This document shows positions 37,049-50,231 of a stretch of 64,000 bases of DNA, piece by piece. Numbering within the stretch: the stretch's first letter is position 1; each line of letters begins with the position of its first letter. The notes under the pieces were generated by a model, which saw only the letters and a list, made by a program, of their open reading frames with translations, was not told the origin of the DNA and searched no databases. Both the position numbers and the translations under genes were made by a program. The stretch comes from Tetrahymena thermophila SB210 (taxonomy: Eukaryota > Ciliophora > Oligohymenophorea > Hymenostomatida > Tetrahymenidae), in assembly GCF_000189635.1 (NCBI RefSeq), contig NW_002476224.1, positions 62,001 to 126,000 on the forward strand. The letters are read 5' to 3'.

Positions 37049-40000
37049 ATGAGAAAATAAGTTTTTTAAATCTTAATAGTAATTTTTTTATTAGTTTCAA
37101 TAAATGGTTAAATTCCATAAAATTGGATTTATTCTCCATAGTATAGCTACATAATAAAATCAAAAGGATAGTAAAGTAATTTCTCAAAGATATGCGTAAG
37201 CCCATTAACTGGTTTAATTTTTGTTTCTGCAGGAGATTCAGGAGTATTAGTAATCGATCCTTAATAGGCATATACTGTTATTACATCTGTAGAATCATCA
37301 GACAATATCATAGGTTTTGGTTGTACAAAAGACTCAAAGTATTTATTCATGAGCAATAATCAATTTCTTACTGTATACGAGTTTTCTGGTAAGGATTTTA
37401 TATATTTAGGCTAAGATTAGGTTAATGTCTACATTGTTGATGTTAAAATTAATGAGAAAGAAGACACATTATTTTTATTCCAAATAGATGGAAATGTTAG
37501 AATTCTAGACATATCGATAAAAAGCAATCCTGTGCTGGCTGGAAATATCAATTGGTAATAACAGTAAATATATGGAGGACTTATAACACCTGATGATAAG
37601 TATCTAATTTTATGCTAGGACAGTGCAGGGCTTGGTATTTTTTAGTTAACAAAATAAAATGGAAAAATTATTGGGAAATTGCTTGGTGAATTTTAAGGAA
37701 TCACTTAAGGAAACTCACATGATGTGTTAATTACAAAAGATTAAAAATACCTCATAAGTTTAGATGAGAGAAACGGACTTAGCTTAGCTGATTTTTCTTA
37801 AGTTACTAATTCTGATCCAAAATAAATTCCTCATTAATTCTTTTACTACCTCTCTTAATGGTGGCCTTCAAATGTAGCAGTTCCTTCTCCATTTTCATTT
37901 TGCTTATCAGCTGACGATAACTTTTTATTTTTAGGAGTCAGATCTCTTGGTATCTTCACAATAGATATAACTGATAAAACTTCACCTAAGACATACATGT
38001 GGTCTTATTTTCCTTTTCATGGTAATTCTATTGCTCTATCTCCAACAGCTAACTATCTTTACTTCTCTAATTCTAGATCTATTATGGTCTTTAGGAGAAT
38101 GAAGCCAATTTTAGGTTTGAAGTATGTCAATCTGTATAATGGAGCACATTCAATAGGATTTGATTAGTCAAATACTAGATACTACTGGAGATGTGATTAT
38201 GATTCAAAAAGGTAAGTTTATATTGGAGCATTTGATACTGATGGACTATGGTTTATCGATGTTAGCAATCCATTATATTTTGATGTTATTCAAAAGTAAT
38301 ATAAACCTCCAGGTTAAAATGCAAATATTGATGTTTTTTATACCAAAAATGATTATAAAATAATGATAACCTCAATTAATGATGGTGCTAATTTTATGGC
38401 AGTTCTTGATATTTCTAATTACAGAGATATAAAGGTGATATAAAAAATTCCTTATGGATAACCTTTTACTGGATACATTAAGGATATAGACAATAATATG
38501 GAAGATACATTAGTTGCTTGTGCAATCGATAGATCTATAATTTTCGTTGATACATAAACTTTAGGAAGCTATTATGTGAAGGCAAAGTGGAATTTTTTGA
38601 CAAATATGAAAGGTTTTACAACAGGAGCTATGCTTTCATATGATGGAAATTATTTTATAGGAGCTTGTAGGGGATATGGGTACTATGTACTTGACATAAG
38701 GAATATGTCTAACATTTAGATGGTAAACTACTAAGACTCAACTGGCGCTGAGCAAATTTATAAATCATTAACATACAGCTCTTAATTTTATTTGGTAGAT
38801 GGGCTATAAGGTCTTTTTATAATGGATTAGACAAAATTACCATAATTAAATTAATTTTCTTAATTAGTAGTAGATGGATGGACTAATGACATTACATTCT
38901 TGGCATAAGAAAAATCTGTAATCATTTCTACAATGCAGTAAGGATAAATCTATTTACTTGATATTTCTGATAATAAAAATCCATTTATCGTGTCTAATTA
39001 CCAATATGGTGAAGAAAATGGTATGTTTACTTGCTCAAAACCAGATTATAGCATATTATTTATCAACAACAATAATTAAGTGAGATAGTTTCCTATGACT
39101 ATTTCAGTTTTTATACATACTGACTATCTTGAAGTTCTTGGTTATTCTGATTCTGGTGATATGGTATTCAATATAATTAATGATCCAGATACTTATAAAT
39201 TTAAGGTTGGCTAAACAATAAAGCTTAACACATGTATGTTATATTAGCCTCTAGACATTGTAGTTAGCAGTGTAACTCTTTACCAAAAGTAGAGCTAAAG
39301 AGCCTTGCCATCATGGATATATTTTGATCCTGTTGAAATTTCATTGACGATAACAATAACAAATGATGCTGTAGATCCAACAAATCTACCCAAACCACTT
39401 CTAAACACAATACTTTTTACTACTATAAGGCCTTTATTCGAAAAAGATTTTTAGTTTAACTAAGGTAGATGCACTACAACACAAGATCAGGCAACATCTA
39501 TATTTCTTTAATTTAAATAAGATGGAATAATAAATGAAAATTCCTTAGTTTCTCCTGATTTATCTTTTAACAATGACCAATAGATTTTTATCAGAGATAC
39601 TTTACTTTTTCCTGATTAGAGTGCAGATTAGAAAATTTATAATGCTTGCATCAGCAATCTTCTGAAAAATACTCTCTTAAATTCTATATAATATACACCC
39701 ATATATTTATTAATACATCCCTCTTTATTTTTAGTGATAGATGGGTCAACTAAAGACTATATATCAACTCAAGCAACAAATGTTAGCATATAAATTGAAA
39801 TACATAAATTATAAGGATATTTAATTTATAAAAATTCTCCAAGCATAAATCTATAAATAAACAGTGATTAAAATGTTCTGAATATAAGTGGAATATATTA
39901 AAATGTTAATTAATTCTTAGCAAGTAAAATTATCATTTATCCAATCCCACCTTAAAATTATGAAGATATGCTTGCCTAGATAACTGTTAGTGATTAAATG

Positions 40001-41989
40001 AACTATCCTATTTAGACTAATCATTCAGTAACTTAATTTCCATTCTTAGCAAAAAAGTAGAATATTTAGAATAATCCTTAAAAAACTTTGCAAAGCTAAT
40101 TTACTGATAATATTTAGATATTAACAGAATTTGGATTTACAATTGATCCATAGACATTTATTGTACCAGACTTCGAAGCAGTAATTACCTATGAAGTTTT
40201 AATTCAGAAAGGAGATAAATTTTAATAATTTGATAATACAGATTGGCTTGCTTATAATCAGGCATCATAAAAATTCTATGGAACTCCTCCTTAAAATGCT
40301 TTCAAAACTAAATTAACTATATAAGTAACCGCGTCTGATGGCTATACTAAAGTTAAATAGTTATTTACAATAAATGTAAATTAGTTACCAGTAATGTTTG
40401 TTGTATAGTGGATAATAACTATCCTGGGTCCTCTTACTGGATTTTTGGGACTTTATAAGAATAGAAGTACTTTATACAATATATTTTATAGTAAAAAAAA
40501 CTAGTACAGTAAAATAATTTGCAAACCAAACGAAAAATTTATTCTTAAAATTCCTTTGATACTTGAAGAATACTAGGCTGCTCTTTAAATTTGTCATGAA
40601 TTAAATAAAAAACTTCCTGTTTAAAAAATTTAAACTAAAACAGAAAAAACTTAACAAACAAATAAAGATAAAAGAAAAAGTAGAGTCATGGCTAAGGTAT
40701 TTGAAGGAGTAGGAAAAATTTAGCAAATTGTAACAAACAATATAAACTCTATAGCTTTTTTATATAAGTAAAGAATGTAATTATAAAGTTCAATTTAAAA
40801 TTAAAATAAAAAAAATAAAAAATTTATTTAACTCTATTTAAATACAAATGGAGATATAAATTATGATGCTTTCTATAATGATTTATCTAAATATGATGTT
40901 AAGTTTTAAATTGGAAATAAATCAGAATCTACAAAAAGCTATATTGATGAAATAAAGAATGAAAGTAATTCTTTGTATGAATGTTTAAGATTTTTATTAG
41001 CAAGAAAAATACTATAACAAGATTCAAAAAGCTAACTTGCTTATGAGTTTATAAAAAAATATTCATAAATTTAAGATCCTTTACTAACCAATAACGACTG
41101 GTATAAGTGCTTGGTAAAACTAGAATCGACAGAAGAGCTGAACCCATCAGGACACACCATTCCTTTTCCAACTTTTTCTCTTTATTTTAAAAAATTATTT
41201 TAAGCTGTTAATTATTTAGGAATTGAAATAGATGAAGAAATTAAAAATTTAATAACCGATGTAGATATGAATAATTTATTAAAAGACAAAATATTTGAAA
41301 TGATATACAATAACTACAAAGTCAATTTGTTTCTAATAGAAAAGGTTATGTTTTCAGATGCAGCTGGAATAATAGAAAAGAATCCGAGCTCTCTTTTTCC
41401 TAGTTGTGGTGAATCTATCCATATAAATCCTCATGGAATTAACAGTGTTATAGCCTTAAGATATTTACCCTCAGGATTTTGTTTTGAAAGCAAATTAGGA
41501 CTAGATTATAAACCTTATGGCCCATAAGGAAATATGTAACTTCCTTGTTGGCTTAAGCTGGACTTGTAGCCTGGATTAGTTATGCTTAAAGGAACACCTG
41601 AATTTTAAAACACAGAAATAGTTTTAATAAGATTCATATCAGAAGAGGGGTACATTATTAGGTAGTTTGAACTCTAAGTAGAAGAAGATTTGCAAGAACT
41701 TTAAAAACTAAGAGAAGTCCTACGTTAAAGAAAAGAATAGAAACATAGAGATTCTATTAACAAGTCAAATTAAAGATTATCTATTTTTTAAGATTAATCA
41801 TCAAATTTAATTGTCAAAGATAGCCAAAATTATTAAAACTTGGTTGAAACTAAATCTATGTGTCCAAGCCTTTTCTCGAGGCTATAAAGTTCTATCCCTA
41901 AATATAACTCAAAAGATGATATTATTCAGTTTGAAGATGACGAAATTTTGAATGAGTAAGATATAAAACTTGATGAGCAAGATAAATGA
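37049..41989 (+). CDS. Family A member 3: propeller/cadherin-like transmembrane protein
   Basis: Uninterrupted frame of 1646 aa, ATG at 37049, TGA at 41987. The signal peptide MRKQVFQILIVIFLLVSING is followed by the shared NWIYSPQYSYII. The LVIVD-like repeats, the WRCDYD block and the cadherin-like module match A2 in order. The membrane segment lies near 1113-1137 (VMFVVQWIITILGPLTGFLG). The cytoplasmic part keeps MFSDAAGIIEKNPSSLFPSC, GLDYKPYGPQG and PGLVMLKGTPEFQ and has an acidic C-terminus. The stretch from about 37850 to 38650 is almost identical at the nucleotide level to about 23950-24750 of A2, whereas both ends differ more. It is followed by B3 after 1.1 kb, repeating the A2-B1 arrangement. 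Receptor function is inferred from topology only. Confidence 0.87.
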
Positions 41990-43107
41990 TCTATCTAAGT
42001 ATCACTAATACTTAAAGAAATCAAAAGTGAGCCAAATTTGAATTAAATAAATTTATATGAGTAAAAATATTATATTTTTTTGTTCAAAATAAATTAAGAA
42101 ATTAAACTAAATTTTTATGTTTTTTATTTTAAATAATATATAAACACTTGTTAAAATTGATAGTAAGTTTTAGACAAAATTTACTCTTTTCACATAAAAT
42201 ACTTTATAAGATCATATTAAAGCGAAGGAAAAAAACCATTTTTTTAATTTAAAAAAGAAATTATTAATTAACTTATGCATACTGTAGATAATCATTAACT
42301 AAGATATATTAATTTTCTAAAATTTTTAGTTGGCTATCAGTTTTTTTCTTTATTCCTAATCAAATATACAATCAGGCACCTAAACCCGTCTCATTTTTAT
42401 CTCACATATATAAATTAGAATATAATTATAAATAAATAATTTATTTTTTGCCCAAATAACAAAAAAACCCTTTCTATTATACTATACTCAGTGATATATT
42501 TAAAATAATTGTCTCTACTTTTTCAAAGTATCTTACTTATTTATATTTACTTTTTTATTAAAAAATTAACTAGTCAATTTACTAATCTTCTTATTTATAA
42601 ATTATTGTTAATCTACCATAAAAGATTTTCAAACAGGAAAATATTTTTATTAAATATACTTAAATCTAATTCTAATAATTAGTTTATGAATAGCATATAA
42701 CTTACAAGTTTCAATTAAACCCGTTTTTTAACAAAATAAATTGATAATAAAAAAGTCATTTTATTTGGAAAAAAAAGGTGAAAATTAATAATATAGAAAA
42801 ATATTATATTTGTTTGATAAATGAGCTAAGATAAAAAGGTAAAATGAAACATACTTTAAAATGAAGTGCTTTTTTTTTTTTAATTATAGTGATTTTGTTT
42901 AATTTTATAAGTATGATTTAACTATGGTATAATTTAATAAAAGTTATAAAAGGTATAAAATTGGCTCCTCAAAAATAATTGAAATATTTTTATATTCAAT
43001 AAAATACTTTTTTTTATTTTTTAATTAAATACTTTATTATCTTTTAAATATTAATTAAATGAAATATTGAAAATTAAAAAGTAAAGAAAAAAAAAATTAT
43101 CAAAAAA
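41990..43107. repeat. Spacer A3-B3 carrying the duplicated block
   Basis: The block 42371-42638 corresponds to 32171-32440 before B2. AATAAAATACTTTT cores occur near 43000. No supported gene. Confidence 0.7.
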
Positions 43108-45837
43108 ATGAATTAACTGAGTGGATATGATTTATAATAAAAGCTTAATACAGCTGTAATTAACTTAAATTATAGCAAAGAGTAATATAATAAAGTAAAA
43201 TGTGGCTAGGATTACTATTATGAAACTAAACGTATTGCTGAATTAGTTCCACTAGGTTATGATAATACGTAGTGCTTATATCCAGGATGCTCTTCAAAAG
43301 TTTGTCATGAAGACTGTAGTGTGGGAGATGATAAAAAATCATGCTGTTGCATGGAGGAAAGAAATGGAAGTTGGTTTTGTAAAGAATGCAAACATGAGTA
43401 CACCTAACATAATAATCAGACACACAAGCAAGTAATTAGAGAAGTTTAGGAGAAAGTGAAAAAAGATAAAGCTTAATTGATGAAATAATTACAATAAGAA
43501 ATTTAATAACATTTAAAAATGGTAGAACAATTATAAGCATAATTACCAAATCCTATAACCTTCTTGAATATAAATAAATAAAATAATAAAGATTTAGAGC
43601 CAATCTAGTATCGATTAATTTAGGCATAAGAAAAATAAAAAACAAAATGTAATTTAGCCTAGAGATAGATTACAGTAGCAGGATTGCTTGTTGATAAGAA
43701 AAAAATGGAGCAGCTTGGATTTAAAGAAGAATTAGAATACACAACTTTGGATTCAGTTTACATTAAGAAAAAATCTCCTAAGCTTGTTTGTTTCTTAAGA
43801 GGTGAAATTCCTTAAAATCTAAAAGGTTAAAAAGATGATGAATTCAATAAGTAAGCACTTTGCAATTATGCCTAATAAGATGCAGTTGAATCAGTTGAAA
43901 AATTAATAAAGGTTTATAAATATGATGTTAATTATATTCCACCAAACTTAGGAAAAGCTCCGATTCATATTGCTGCTGAAGCTGGAAATTAAGATACGCT
44001 AGATTATTTAATTAAGAATTAAGCAGATATACATTTAGTTGATTAGAATAATAAAAAGCCTTTTCAATTAGCTCAAAATCCAAAAGTAAAAGAAAGACTG
44101 ATAAATGAGTATAAATGCATAACTAAATAAAACACAGTTGTTCAGAAATTGAATAATTTTAAGTCATTTATAGATTAAATAGTCTAGAAGGAAATGCAAG
44201 ATTCATAATATGGCAGTGACTTAATAAACATGATTAATAATGGTTCAATGAATAAAAAAGATCTAATAGCTGAAATATCCTCATGGGTAGAATAAATATT
44301 TGAAAGAATTAGCTATTAAGTGAATAATTACCAAAGAAATATTGTTAAAAAATGTAAGGAAATGATTTCAGACATTTACAAATTAGGAGAAAACCCAAAG
44401 GAGCTTCAATAAATACTTCAGAAAATGAAAAAAGAAGTAAAATTTGATAAATGTGGAGAAATTAATAATATCAAATAGAAAAAAATTAAAACTGTAGAAG
44501 ATTATAAAAAGTATCTTGAGTAATTTGAAGAAAGGGTGACAGAACTCTATTCATAAAATGTAGAGAAAAAAAACATTTTGATGGATTTGTTTGTTAACAA
44601 TTATAACTAGCTTAGAAACAACACTAATATGTTAATTAAATATCCTGCTATCATATTTGAGAGTAGTTAATCAAGTGATCTATACGAATAAGTAAGTTTA
44701 CATAATTTTGAAAATTACTAATTGAAAAAAGTTGAAACATTTGAATAACTAATAGAGAGTATACAATAAAAACACAATTAGAACTCCACACTATTGATAA
44801 ATACAGATTTAAATTAGTAATAGATTAATATCTTAGATTAGATGAATAAGTAGAATAAATACAATTAACCAGCAATGAGAAAAATATTTTTAGTTGAAAG
44901 AAACCATACAAATATTAATGTTCCTAATTAATTAAACTAAAAATTAATGAGTGTAAGTAAAATCTCAAAGGTCATTAGTCATTTATTTTATGATGACAAA
45001 GATTTGGAATTTTTAGGAATGATATCATCTGAAATGTTATTTACATTTATTAATAATCCAAGTAACTTAGATATAGTACTAAGAAGCACTCCAATTAGCA
45101 AAAATGAAATTGAGCTTTTTAAAACATACAAAGAATTCTTATAATATAATGAAAAAATTTGTGAAGATATTAATATCTCTATGTTCCTCCGTAAAAATAA
45201 TAAATCTATAAATTGGTATAGAGCAAATGTTATTGCTTGGAAAGATAGTATAAATGAAGAAAAAAAATTATATGAAGATTGGCATATTAATAAATAAGAA
45301 AAATTTGGCTTAATAAATTCTTATGTTGAAGGACCATTTTGCTATTTTTTGAATATAGGAATTAATTTAGGTGACGAAACTATATTTTAATATCTTTCAA
45401 GATAAATATTACTTCTAAATTACTCTATTTAAAGTATTAATGATGGAAATATTTATGATTAATAACAAGATGATCTTTTTTTTTACAGAGCAGTGGGAAT
45501 GGATAGCTAATTAGAGAGTGAATAGACATACAATTAATATAATGAAAATTAGATTTTTTATTTTCCTGCATTTACATCATCTTCTTCTGACATAAACTTT
45601 TGCTAAAGATGGATAGATAAAAAAAATTATTATCTATTATTTAAGATTTATGTAAAAAAATAGTATAATATTCCATATCATCAAAGACCTAAAGATTTGG
45701 AATTAATTACTTAATATAAGAGTTAGAAAGAATTTTTATTTCCTTTCTTTTCTAAGTTCTAATGTATTAGTAAATAAATTAAAAAAGTTAATAAAAAATT
45801 TGCTTATGAAATAACTATTGAGTAAATCCCAAAATGA
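43108..45837 (+). CDS. Family B member 3: zinc module, ankyrin, ADP-ribosyltransferase-like
   Basis: Single frame of 909 aa from an ATG at 43108. The codon matching the B1/B2 start is CTG here (43117-43119), and an in-frame ATG three codons upstream gives MNQLSGYDLQQKLN. The Cys/His module is kept (CLYPGC, VCHEDCSVGD, CCCM, CKECKHEYTQHNN). The ankyrin part reads GKAPIHIAAEAGNQDTLDYL. The transferase-like C-terminus has FYRAVG with the Arg, FPAFTSSSSD, and KSQKEFLFPFF with QxE. The middle region contains the B-specific PLxL-free helices and KISKVISHLFYDDKD, shared with B1/B2. All predicted active-site elements are present, so it should be as functional as its paralogues. It is the last gene of the array. 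Confidence 0.85.
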
Positions 45838-46714
45838 TGATAGTAAATTTATCAAGAAAATATTTCGAATTTAAAATATTAGTCACAAAAATAATTAAGA
45901 AATTATAATAATTTTAAATAGATTGTAATAAATAAGAATAAAAATATATTCAAATATATTAGAATATATTACCAATATATTTATTTTTTTAAAAGATAAT
46001 ATTTATACATATTTTTAAATCCTTGAATATCATATAATTTTTAGGGTTATTTTAATTGATAATTATTATTAAGATTAATAATAGTCTAAACTTTTATCTG
46101 TTAGTTTTTAAAATTAAAATATTTAAATCTGAAAAATTTATCAAATAATCAAAATAAAATAATTTAGTATGATTATAAACAAGTTTAATTTAAACTTAAA
46201 TTTTTTTGTTTGTTGATTTTGTTATCAAAATATTTATTATATAATTCTTTTAAATTTTATAAGTTTACGAATTTTTTGAAAAATATTATAAATTATCATT
46301 TCTTTTAAGCAAATGGTTTTAAAGATACTCTGTTCCCGAATTAATTGAATAGTTTTTATAAAACCAATATTGAGGTCTTTTTTTAAAAGATATGAAATAT
46401 TTTACTAAAAATTATATTATTTAACTTTTCTAGGAATATTTTGTTTTAGAATTAATTAATATTCTTAGTAAATATCAATATAAAGAGCTAAAACAAAGAA
46501 AAAAGATAAAATAAAATGTTTTAATTACAAATATATATTTCATATTTAAGTTTAAATTTTTATAAGTTATTTCGTTAAAATATTATTTGTTTAATTTAGA
46601 AACAACAATTTTACTTGTTTAATCTATAAATATTGCTTTTATTCATAAGTTTAATATAATAGTTCAAAAATGATAAATTTTAATAAGTGATTCTACCTAT
46701 TCCTAAAATTGTTT
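45838..46714. other. AT-rich spacer after the array
   Basis: Contains a repeated ATATATT-type stretch near 45945-45985. It is the downstream flank of both B3 (+) and the SEC14-type gene (-). No gene seen. Confidence 0.5.
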
Positions 46715-47809
46715 TCAGAAAATAGAGCAATCAGTGTTACAACATAGTGACTTAGTTTGATTTGTTGAACCTTCAATCAATATTTCTTATTAATGATTTT
46801 ATTGATTGTGATTTTCGTGATTATTTAATTTAAATTATGATAGACTCTAATTATCAAAGAATATTTTACTATCATTAGCAATAGAATGGAATTCTTCAGT
46901 AATAAAACTGTTATTCACTTAATGATTATGGTGATTAACACCATTGTGGCTTTAAAAATTTTCTACATGAAGATAATTATTCTATTGATGGTGAATATTT
47001 TGAAAACTCTAATTTAAATTATTTGTTCTCTAACTAGCTTAAACATAATCAGGAGATAGGGGGCTTATCGTATTTGCGTCTCCTCCATGCTCAGGTAAAA
47101 TACAATCTGCATCAAAATATTTATTTAAGTCCTTCATTGGTATTTAATGAATTTTGCTGGTAATTACTTTACTTAAAAATGGTTTTAGGAGAGTAAATCC
47201 TAATCTAAAGAGAAAATCAGGATCTGTAACATATACTGCTGCCAATCTGCAAGGATAATAATCTTGCAAAGATTTGGCAACAACTTTTATAAAATCTAAA
47301 AACGCAGAATTCATTTAAGATCTTTAGAATCCTTTCCCATCCCAAATAATTGTGAGTCTATGAGTTCCATTCTTTTTTGCCATTTTAATACCTTATTCCA
47401 TAGTCCATAAAAAGAACTTTCTTGCCTACTCTATTTTTTCATAAACTGGATTATGATTTTTAATCATAACTATTAGACAAGGATTTTTCTTATTATCTTG
47501 CTTAAACCAAAAAGCTTTTTTAGCATCTATTTCTTCTTATATTTCTTCCTATGTTATTTTTTCAGGTCGCTACTCTATGTACCATTTAGCCCATTCAAAC
47601 CACATCTACGCTGCTTTATCTATATTCATCTCCCTAGCAAATAAAAATCTAACAAGCCTATCATCACTATAAAAAATTTCATCGCTTTTTTCTGGATATG
47701 TTGCTTAAATTTATATTTTGATTGAGTTTTAGTTAACCTTATATTTAAGCTAGTCTAAAAGATCAGATTCCTATTAAGTTAGATTGAACTCACTGATTTA
47801 TTTAGCCAT
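46715..47809 (-). CDS. CRAL-TRIO (SEC14-type) lipid-binding protein
   Basis: Single exon, 364 aa, MAKQISEFNLTQQES to TGA at 46715-46717. The CRAL-TRIO N-terminal helical part is seen in DDRLVRFLFAREMNIDKAAQ and MWFEWAKWYIEQRP. The lipid-binding lobe follows: AFWFKQDNKKNPCLIVMIK, MEQGIKMAKKNGTHRLTIIW, FLDFIKVVAKSLQDYYPCRL, VYVTDPDFLFRLGFTLLKPF, then KYFDADCILPEHGGDA, which is the usual EYGG-like end. Known relatives bind and move phosphoinositides, phosphatidylcholine or other hydrophobic ligands between membranes. The C-terminal about 90 residues are Asn/His/Gln-rich and probably disordered. No membrane segment is seen, so a cytosolic peripheral protein is expected. The specific ligand cannot be judged. 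Confidence 0.85.
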
Positions 47810-48767
47810 GATTGCTTGATATTATATATTTATCTAAAAAACTATAGGTTTATAAATTATTACTTTATAATAATTATTAAATGTTTTAATTAGAAATAAT
47901 TGTTAATACCTTTGAATTAGTTAAAAAATATAATTAAATATAGATCACATAAATCATTATTTTTTTAGTAACACTTAACAATAACCCAATAAATTTATGT
48001 TTAGTTTGGATAAATGAGTATAATAGACTGGCTAAAAGCAGCATAATCAGTGTATCCTTAACTATTAAATTATATATTGATAATACTTAATAAATTTCTA
48101 ATATATTTCATCACTCCTAACAATTAATTGAAATCTGTTATTTTTTATATTTATTTATAAAAAATATAAATAATGTGAATTATATTGCACAAGTCATATC
48201 ATTTTAATGTAAATAAATTAACATTTTTAATCCTGAATTTTCAATTATGATAGATGAATATATGATGTAAATTTATTTTTAATTTTTCTATTTTTATCAT
48301 AAAAAAACAATAGAAATAGCAAAAATCAAAAATATTTTTCAGTTATTTTTTATTTTTTTGAAAATTAATTAATTTTTAAAATTTTATAAAACTTAAATTT
48401 TTTCAAAATATTAGTAATCATAAATTTAAATATCTTTATTTTATATTTAATTGTATTCAATCTAATTTATTAATAAATACTAGAATTAGATTTTTAATTT
48501 TATAAAATCACTAATTTAAATCTCAAATAAATTTATTTTTTGTAAGTTACTATTACTTGTAGAATTAGAAAGATACTATTTTTGTTTACTGAAGAATGAT
48601 GTAATAAGAATCTACAATTCATTAAAAATGATACATATTATAAAATAAAAACGCAAATAATATCTATTGAATTTTTATTGTCTTAATTTATAAAAAAATA
48701 ATTTGCATAGATAGCATTATTAAAATTTACAAAAACACATTAATAATAAATCACTTAATTTTATAAT
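47810..48767. other. AT-rich divergent spacer
   Basis: Shared upstream region of the SEC14-type gene (-) and the Nudix gene (+). Long A/T runs, no supported gene. Confidence 0.5.
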
Positions 48768-50058
48768 ATGATGATTCGTTTAAATAAATATAACTGCAAG
48801 ATTGTTAATAATAGAATAACTTAATGTCTTCATGTGAAATTTAGTTCTTCTGTGAAGACTGAAAATAATGTTGGAAGCATTCCTAAAAAGTCCTCTTCGC
48901 TAATTCTATTTAGAAAAGATGGTAAAAAGAAAGGTCCTTTTGATTATGATATTTTTTTTTTCAAAAGACACAGCAAAGGATCTTTTTCTGATATGTATGC
49001 CTTTCCAGGAGGATAGTTGGAATAACAAGATATAGATGTTGAATAAAATAAAGTATGCAACAAATTTTTGTATTGCGCTATTAGGGAAACTTTTGAAGAA
49101 ATAGGTTTATATTTCCCTAAGAATAGTATAAATGAAAATATTTTAAATGAAGCAGTTAATCAATTTAAACTAAAGGGGTTAAGGACTGATGACTTTAAAT
49201 CTTTAACAAAAATCATACCTGCTGAATTAAACGAAGATAAGTTTTAAACTTTTATTAGATTGATAACTGTCCCTCAAATAAAGCATAGATATGATTGTAT
49301 TTTTTATTTGCATTAAATATAAAAGAATAATATGGTGAATTGGTTTTAGTATTTTAAAACTGGAAAAAAAGAAAGCATTTAAGATGATGAAAATATTATA
49401 TTAAATGAAGATGAAGGTGTTAAATATGAATGGATGAATCCATTAGAATGTATCGATAAGTATTACAAAAAATAACTATTGCTAGCTCCACCTTAATTTA
49501 TTATACTAAATATTCTTTCTTCTTTCCTAAAATATGAAGATCTATAAACTTTTTTAAGAAACCATGAAAATAGCCCTAAAATTGATGCTATGGACTAAGA
49601 TCCTTACTCTTTCCCATATTTAATTGGTAAATTTTTTATATTATAAAGTAATTTATTTGATATAATTAATTATTAGGGCTGCAAAGTACATCTAAAGTAA
49701 ATCCTGATTTATCAAAGGAATACCCATTCACAGCTACAGTTGGAGGTATTTTAGATAAAATTATATTAATAATCTTAGAAAATTTTATATTTAAAACTTA
49801 GGTGACTTTAAATATCACTTAGATAAAATATGTGCTATTGAATAAGACCAATAATTAAAAAAAGAATTATTTGATAAAATTTCTAATTTAAATATCAACG
49901 AAAATTCGAGAAGTAGAATTTACTTCAAAAACCCATAAAAATTATTTGACTCTGAATATGAAGTTGATTTTAATTTCAATTAATACTCACCTCTAACTCA
50001 TATGAAAGGATATAATTAAATTTAGTAACTTATAAAGACTCATATAAAAAATTAATGA
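48768..50058 (+). CDS. Nudix hydrolase, NUDT19-like
   Basis: Exons 48768-49626, 49677-49745 and 49802-50058 (1185 nt, 394 aa) with introns of 50 and 56 bp, both phase 1. The N-terminus MMIRLNKYNCKIVNNR is basic with few acids and could be a mitochondrial or peroxisome-related leader. The Nudix fold starts at SSLILFRKDGK. DMYAFPGGQLEQQD leads into the Nudix box, whose core is AIRETFEEIGLYFP; REtfEEiG is intact, with an insertion between the Gly and the REUXEE helix as in NUDT19/RP2p-type enzymes. Later family-like parts are PAELNEDKFQTFIRLITVP and EGVKYEWMNPLECI. NUDT19 homologues hydrolyse CoA and acyl-CoA diphosphate bonds; that substrate is inferred from family resemblance. It converges with the CEP104 locus 173 bp downstream. 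Confidence 0.8.
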
Positions 50059-50231
50059 AAGTATCATTTGAAAGAAATTATTTTTTATTAAGTTGGTCTG
50101 GTCTGTCTTTAACATTTTATTTTTATAAAACAAATTATGTAAAATGATTTTTTTCTTATAATCAATTATATAATTCATTACATTTATAACTAAAATAACA
50201 GAAGATTATATCAATTCTTCTATTCTATTCT

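Noticed and set aside
17624-45837. Dense TAA/TAG codons in the array genes, suggesting pseudogenes.
   Set aside because: The same codons occur throughout conserved genes here (CDC45, SEC14-type, Nudix), where they sit at Gln positions; TGA is absent until the natural ends. This is the ciliate code.
17624-45837. Relation of the A genes to the Tetrahymena mating-type locus.
   Set aside because: The A genes have a single membrane segment, lack the shared terminal exon arrangement of the mating-type genes and lie in a tandem array on one strand; no specific similarity was seen.
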